Source: DYJB01 sp963777165
GTDB lineage: Bacteria > Chloroflexota > Anaerolineae > Anaerolineales > E44-bin32
NCBI GenBank assembly: GCA_963777165.1
Contig: CAVZPO010000025.1
Location: 1-16,777 of the forward strand
DNA length: 16,777 bases
Direction of reading: 5' to 3'
Both the position numbers and the translations under genes were made by a program. The notes under the pieces were generated by a model, which did not search any database, was not told the DNA's origin, and saw nothing but the letters and a program-made list of their open reading frames with translations. The number at the start of each line of letters is the position of its first letter. Position 1 is the first letter of the stretch. Below, piece after piece: positions 15,043 through 16,777 of the stretch.

Positions 15043-16777
15043 GTGAGAAGGCGCGACGCGCACGTCCACGGCGCCGGGCAGATCGGCCTGCTGGCGGCCG
15101 TGGCGCTCTTCGGGGTGGACTACTTCACCTCCTACTTCTACGCCACCGGCGAGATGATGAGCGCCCTGCATCCCTACGGGCTGCAGAAGTACGCCTACAT
15201 CGCCGTGGCCGTCATCGCCCTGGCCAACTTCGTCTTCGGCGCCCTGTACATGTACTCGCTCGGCATCTTCAATGAAGGCGGCGGTTCGTACACCGCCTCC
15301 ATGCGCTACCTGACGCCGTCCCTCAGCCTGATCGTCGCCGTCGTGCTGATCGAGGACTACACGCTTGACCATCGTCGTCTCGGCCCTCTCCGGCGGCGAC
15401 CAGCTGCTGTCGATCCTCAACCTCTACGGCACAACTGGGTCTGGCACTTCATGCTCGGCGCAGCGCTGGCCTTCATCACCTGGTACCTGACCATCCGCGG
15501 GCGCGGCGGATTCGTCCTTCGTCACGTTCCTGCTGCTGGGTGTCTTCGTGCAGCTGACCGTGATCATGGCGGTCGGGCTGTTCCTGGCCCTCAGCCGCGG
15601 CGTGCCTGCCGGCGCCGATCGAGATCGTCCAGCACCCCACGGTCCAGCCAGGCCGCTGTACCACATGCTGACGGCCTCGATGAAGGGCATGGTCGCCTTG
15701 AGCGGGCTGGAGGCGATGTCGAACGGCATCCAGTTCTGTCAAGCACGAGGACTTTGCGGCTGGTCCGCTGGGGCAAGAAGCACCTGCCCCGGCTGCAAGC
15801 GCTTGTGGAACTTCTACAGCGGCAAGTCGGGCATCGGCCGTGTCGTCCAGACCTCCTTCCTGTTCTACGGGGCCTCGACGACGCTCTTCCTGACCTACTT
15901 CTCGATCCACTTCAACGTCTTCGACGGCACCCTCGGCCGCACCCTGGTCGGCAACTTGGCGTTCATCGGCTTCACCCAGATCCCCGGGCGGGACCTTCCT
16001 GTTCTGGGTCTACCAGATCCTGGCGGTGGCTCTGCTGGCGGCGGCCTCGATGACGGCCCTGCAGGATGCGCAGGCGACCGAGTGGCGCGATGTCGCCATC
16101 GGGGAGATCCCCGAGATGGTCATCTACCGCGACCGGCGGGGCACGTTCACCCGCTCGGTGACGATCACCTTCATCGCCGCCGTCCTGATCATGCTGATCG
16201 TGCGCGGTCGGACGACGGTGGCGGTGCCCTTCTACGGCGTTGGCGTGTTCATGCCGATCGCCATCATGGGCTTCGCCGTCCGCAAGCACATCCTGGCGCA
16301 CTTCACCGGGCGGCAGCGGACGCTGGGGCGCGGCCGGCGCGGCTTCGCCGGGGCGCTCTCGACCTTCATCTTCGTCGTCGCAGATCGTCGGCAAGTGGGA
16401 GGAAGGCGGCTGGATTCGTCTGTTGACCTTCACGGTTCTCATCACGACGGCCCACGCCCTGCTGCTCTCGCCGGTCGGCTTCCGCGACCCGGAGCAGATC
16501 CACCGCATCGTGCGCGAGAAGGCCCGCGTGCGGGGCGGCATGGCCTCGATCGTCGAGTGGCAGTCGCTGAAGATGCAGGAGTATCGCTACGGCTTGCTCG
16601 TGGGGCTTGGCCCGGTTCTGGGAGGTCTTCGGCGTCCGCCGCCCTTCCTTCCGGCCGGTGCCGGCCGGGGACTACGATCATGCCCTGCATGTCGACCATC
16701 CGACGGCGCCGTCGATCCTGCTCCCGTACCTTCATCAAGAAGCCAAGTCGCCCCTGGCTCCGAACCAGGACTTCTCA
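15043..16777 (+). pseudogene. KimA/YdaO-like APC-superfamily permease, frameshifted, runs off the window
   Basis: The GTG at 15043 opens directly into the first membrane helix (GLLAAVALFGVDYFTSYFYA). Joined across about eight one-base slips, the frames give roughly 575 residues. They include EGGGSYTASMRYL and IEDYTLTIVVSALSGGDQLL; GLEAMSNGIQF; GNLAFIGFTQIPGG; LLAAASMTALQDAQATEWR; VPFYGVGVFMPIAIMGFAVR; and the tail MASIVEWQSLKMQEYRY. The QGGGAY-, DYILTVAVS-, GVEAISNAI- and LYAVGVF-type segments of the Bacillus potassium importer KimA (YdaO) fall in the same order, so K+ or amino-acid import by proton symport is likely. Slips are seen near 15367, 15428, 15510, 15610, 15737, 15990, 16381 and 16610. 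The conserved sequence across them suggests sequence error rather than decay. The stop codon lies beyond the window. Confidence 0.7.

Noticed and set aside
1..16777. CRISPR array, insertion sequence or phage genes
   Set aside because: No regularly spaced direct repeats, transposase motifs, terminal inverted repeats or phage structural genes were seen on either strand.

Overview
This is a GC-rich bacterial window (mostly about 65% G+C by eye). Its gene set is a soluble PRC-barrel/MgtE_N/CBS protein next to an Nramp-type transporter, a degenerate SNF2-Mrr protein, galT and galK, small membrane proteins and KimA-like permeases. This recalls Chloroflexota of the Anaerolineae type. That is an impression from the protein sequences; no marker gene here proves it.

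Layout. (1) Positions 1-710 hold the C-terminal part of a MalT/LuxR-type TPR regulator on the minus strand, in DNA of only about 50% G+C. It abuts a 5'-truncated murE end on the plus strand (about 712-1113). (2) 1333-3914 is a two-gene unit: a soluble PRC/MgtE_N/CBS protein followed by an Nramp-family transporter with an altered metal site, probably a Mg2+ or other divalent-cation uptake module. (3) 4024-6786 is a coupled pair: an unrecognised 170-residue protein and a SNF2-like ATPase fused to an Mrr-like domain, with several catalytic motifs degenerate. (4) 6966-8139 holds a low-molecular-weight protein tyrosine phosphatase, an initiator-like tRNA-Met with its own promoter and a 3' hairpin, and a small two-helix membrane protein. 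(5) 8213-10934 is a Leloir galactose cluster: galT, a small cysteine-containing membrane protein, and galK. (6) A second CAT-anticodon tRNA (10988-11059) has a strong promoter and a perfect hairpin behind it. (7) 11277-16777 is heavily broken. It holds a response-regulator DNA-binding-domain remnant, an O-antigen-ligase-family gene on the minus strand, the 3' end of a KimA-like permease, an unrecognised protein, and a second KimA-like permease running off the window.

Reading quality. Single-base frameshifts interrupt otherwise well conserved proteins (MgtE-like, SNF2-Mrr, galK). They become dense in the last 5.5 kb, with about eight in the terminal permease alone. Most are probably sequence or assembly errors, since protein similarity continues in another frame across each break. 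Real gene decay cannot be excluded for the O-antigen ligase, the response-regulator remnant and the first permease copy.

The most interesting parts are the sensor/Nramp pair, the degenerate helicase-nuclease fusion with its small partner, and the compositional break near position 700.
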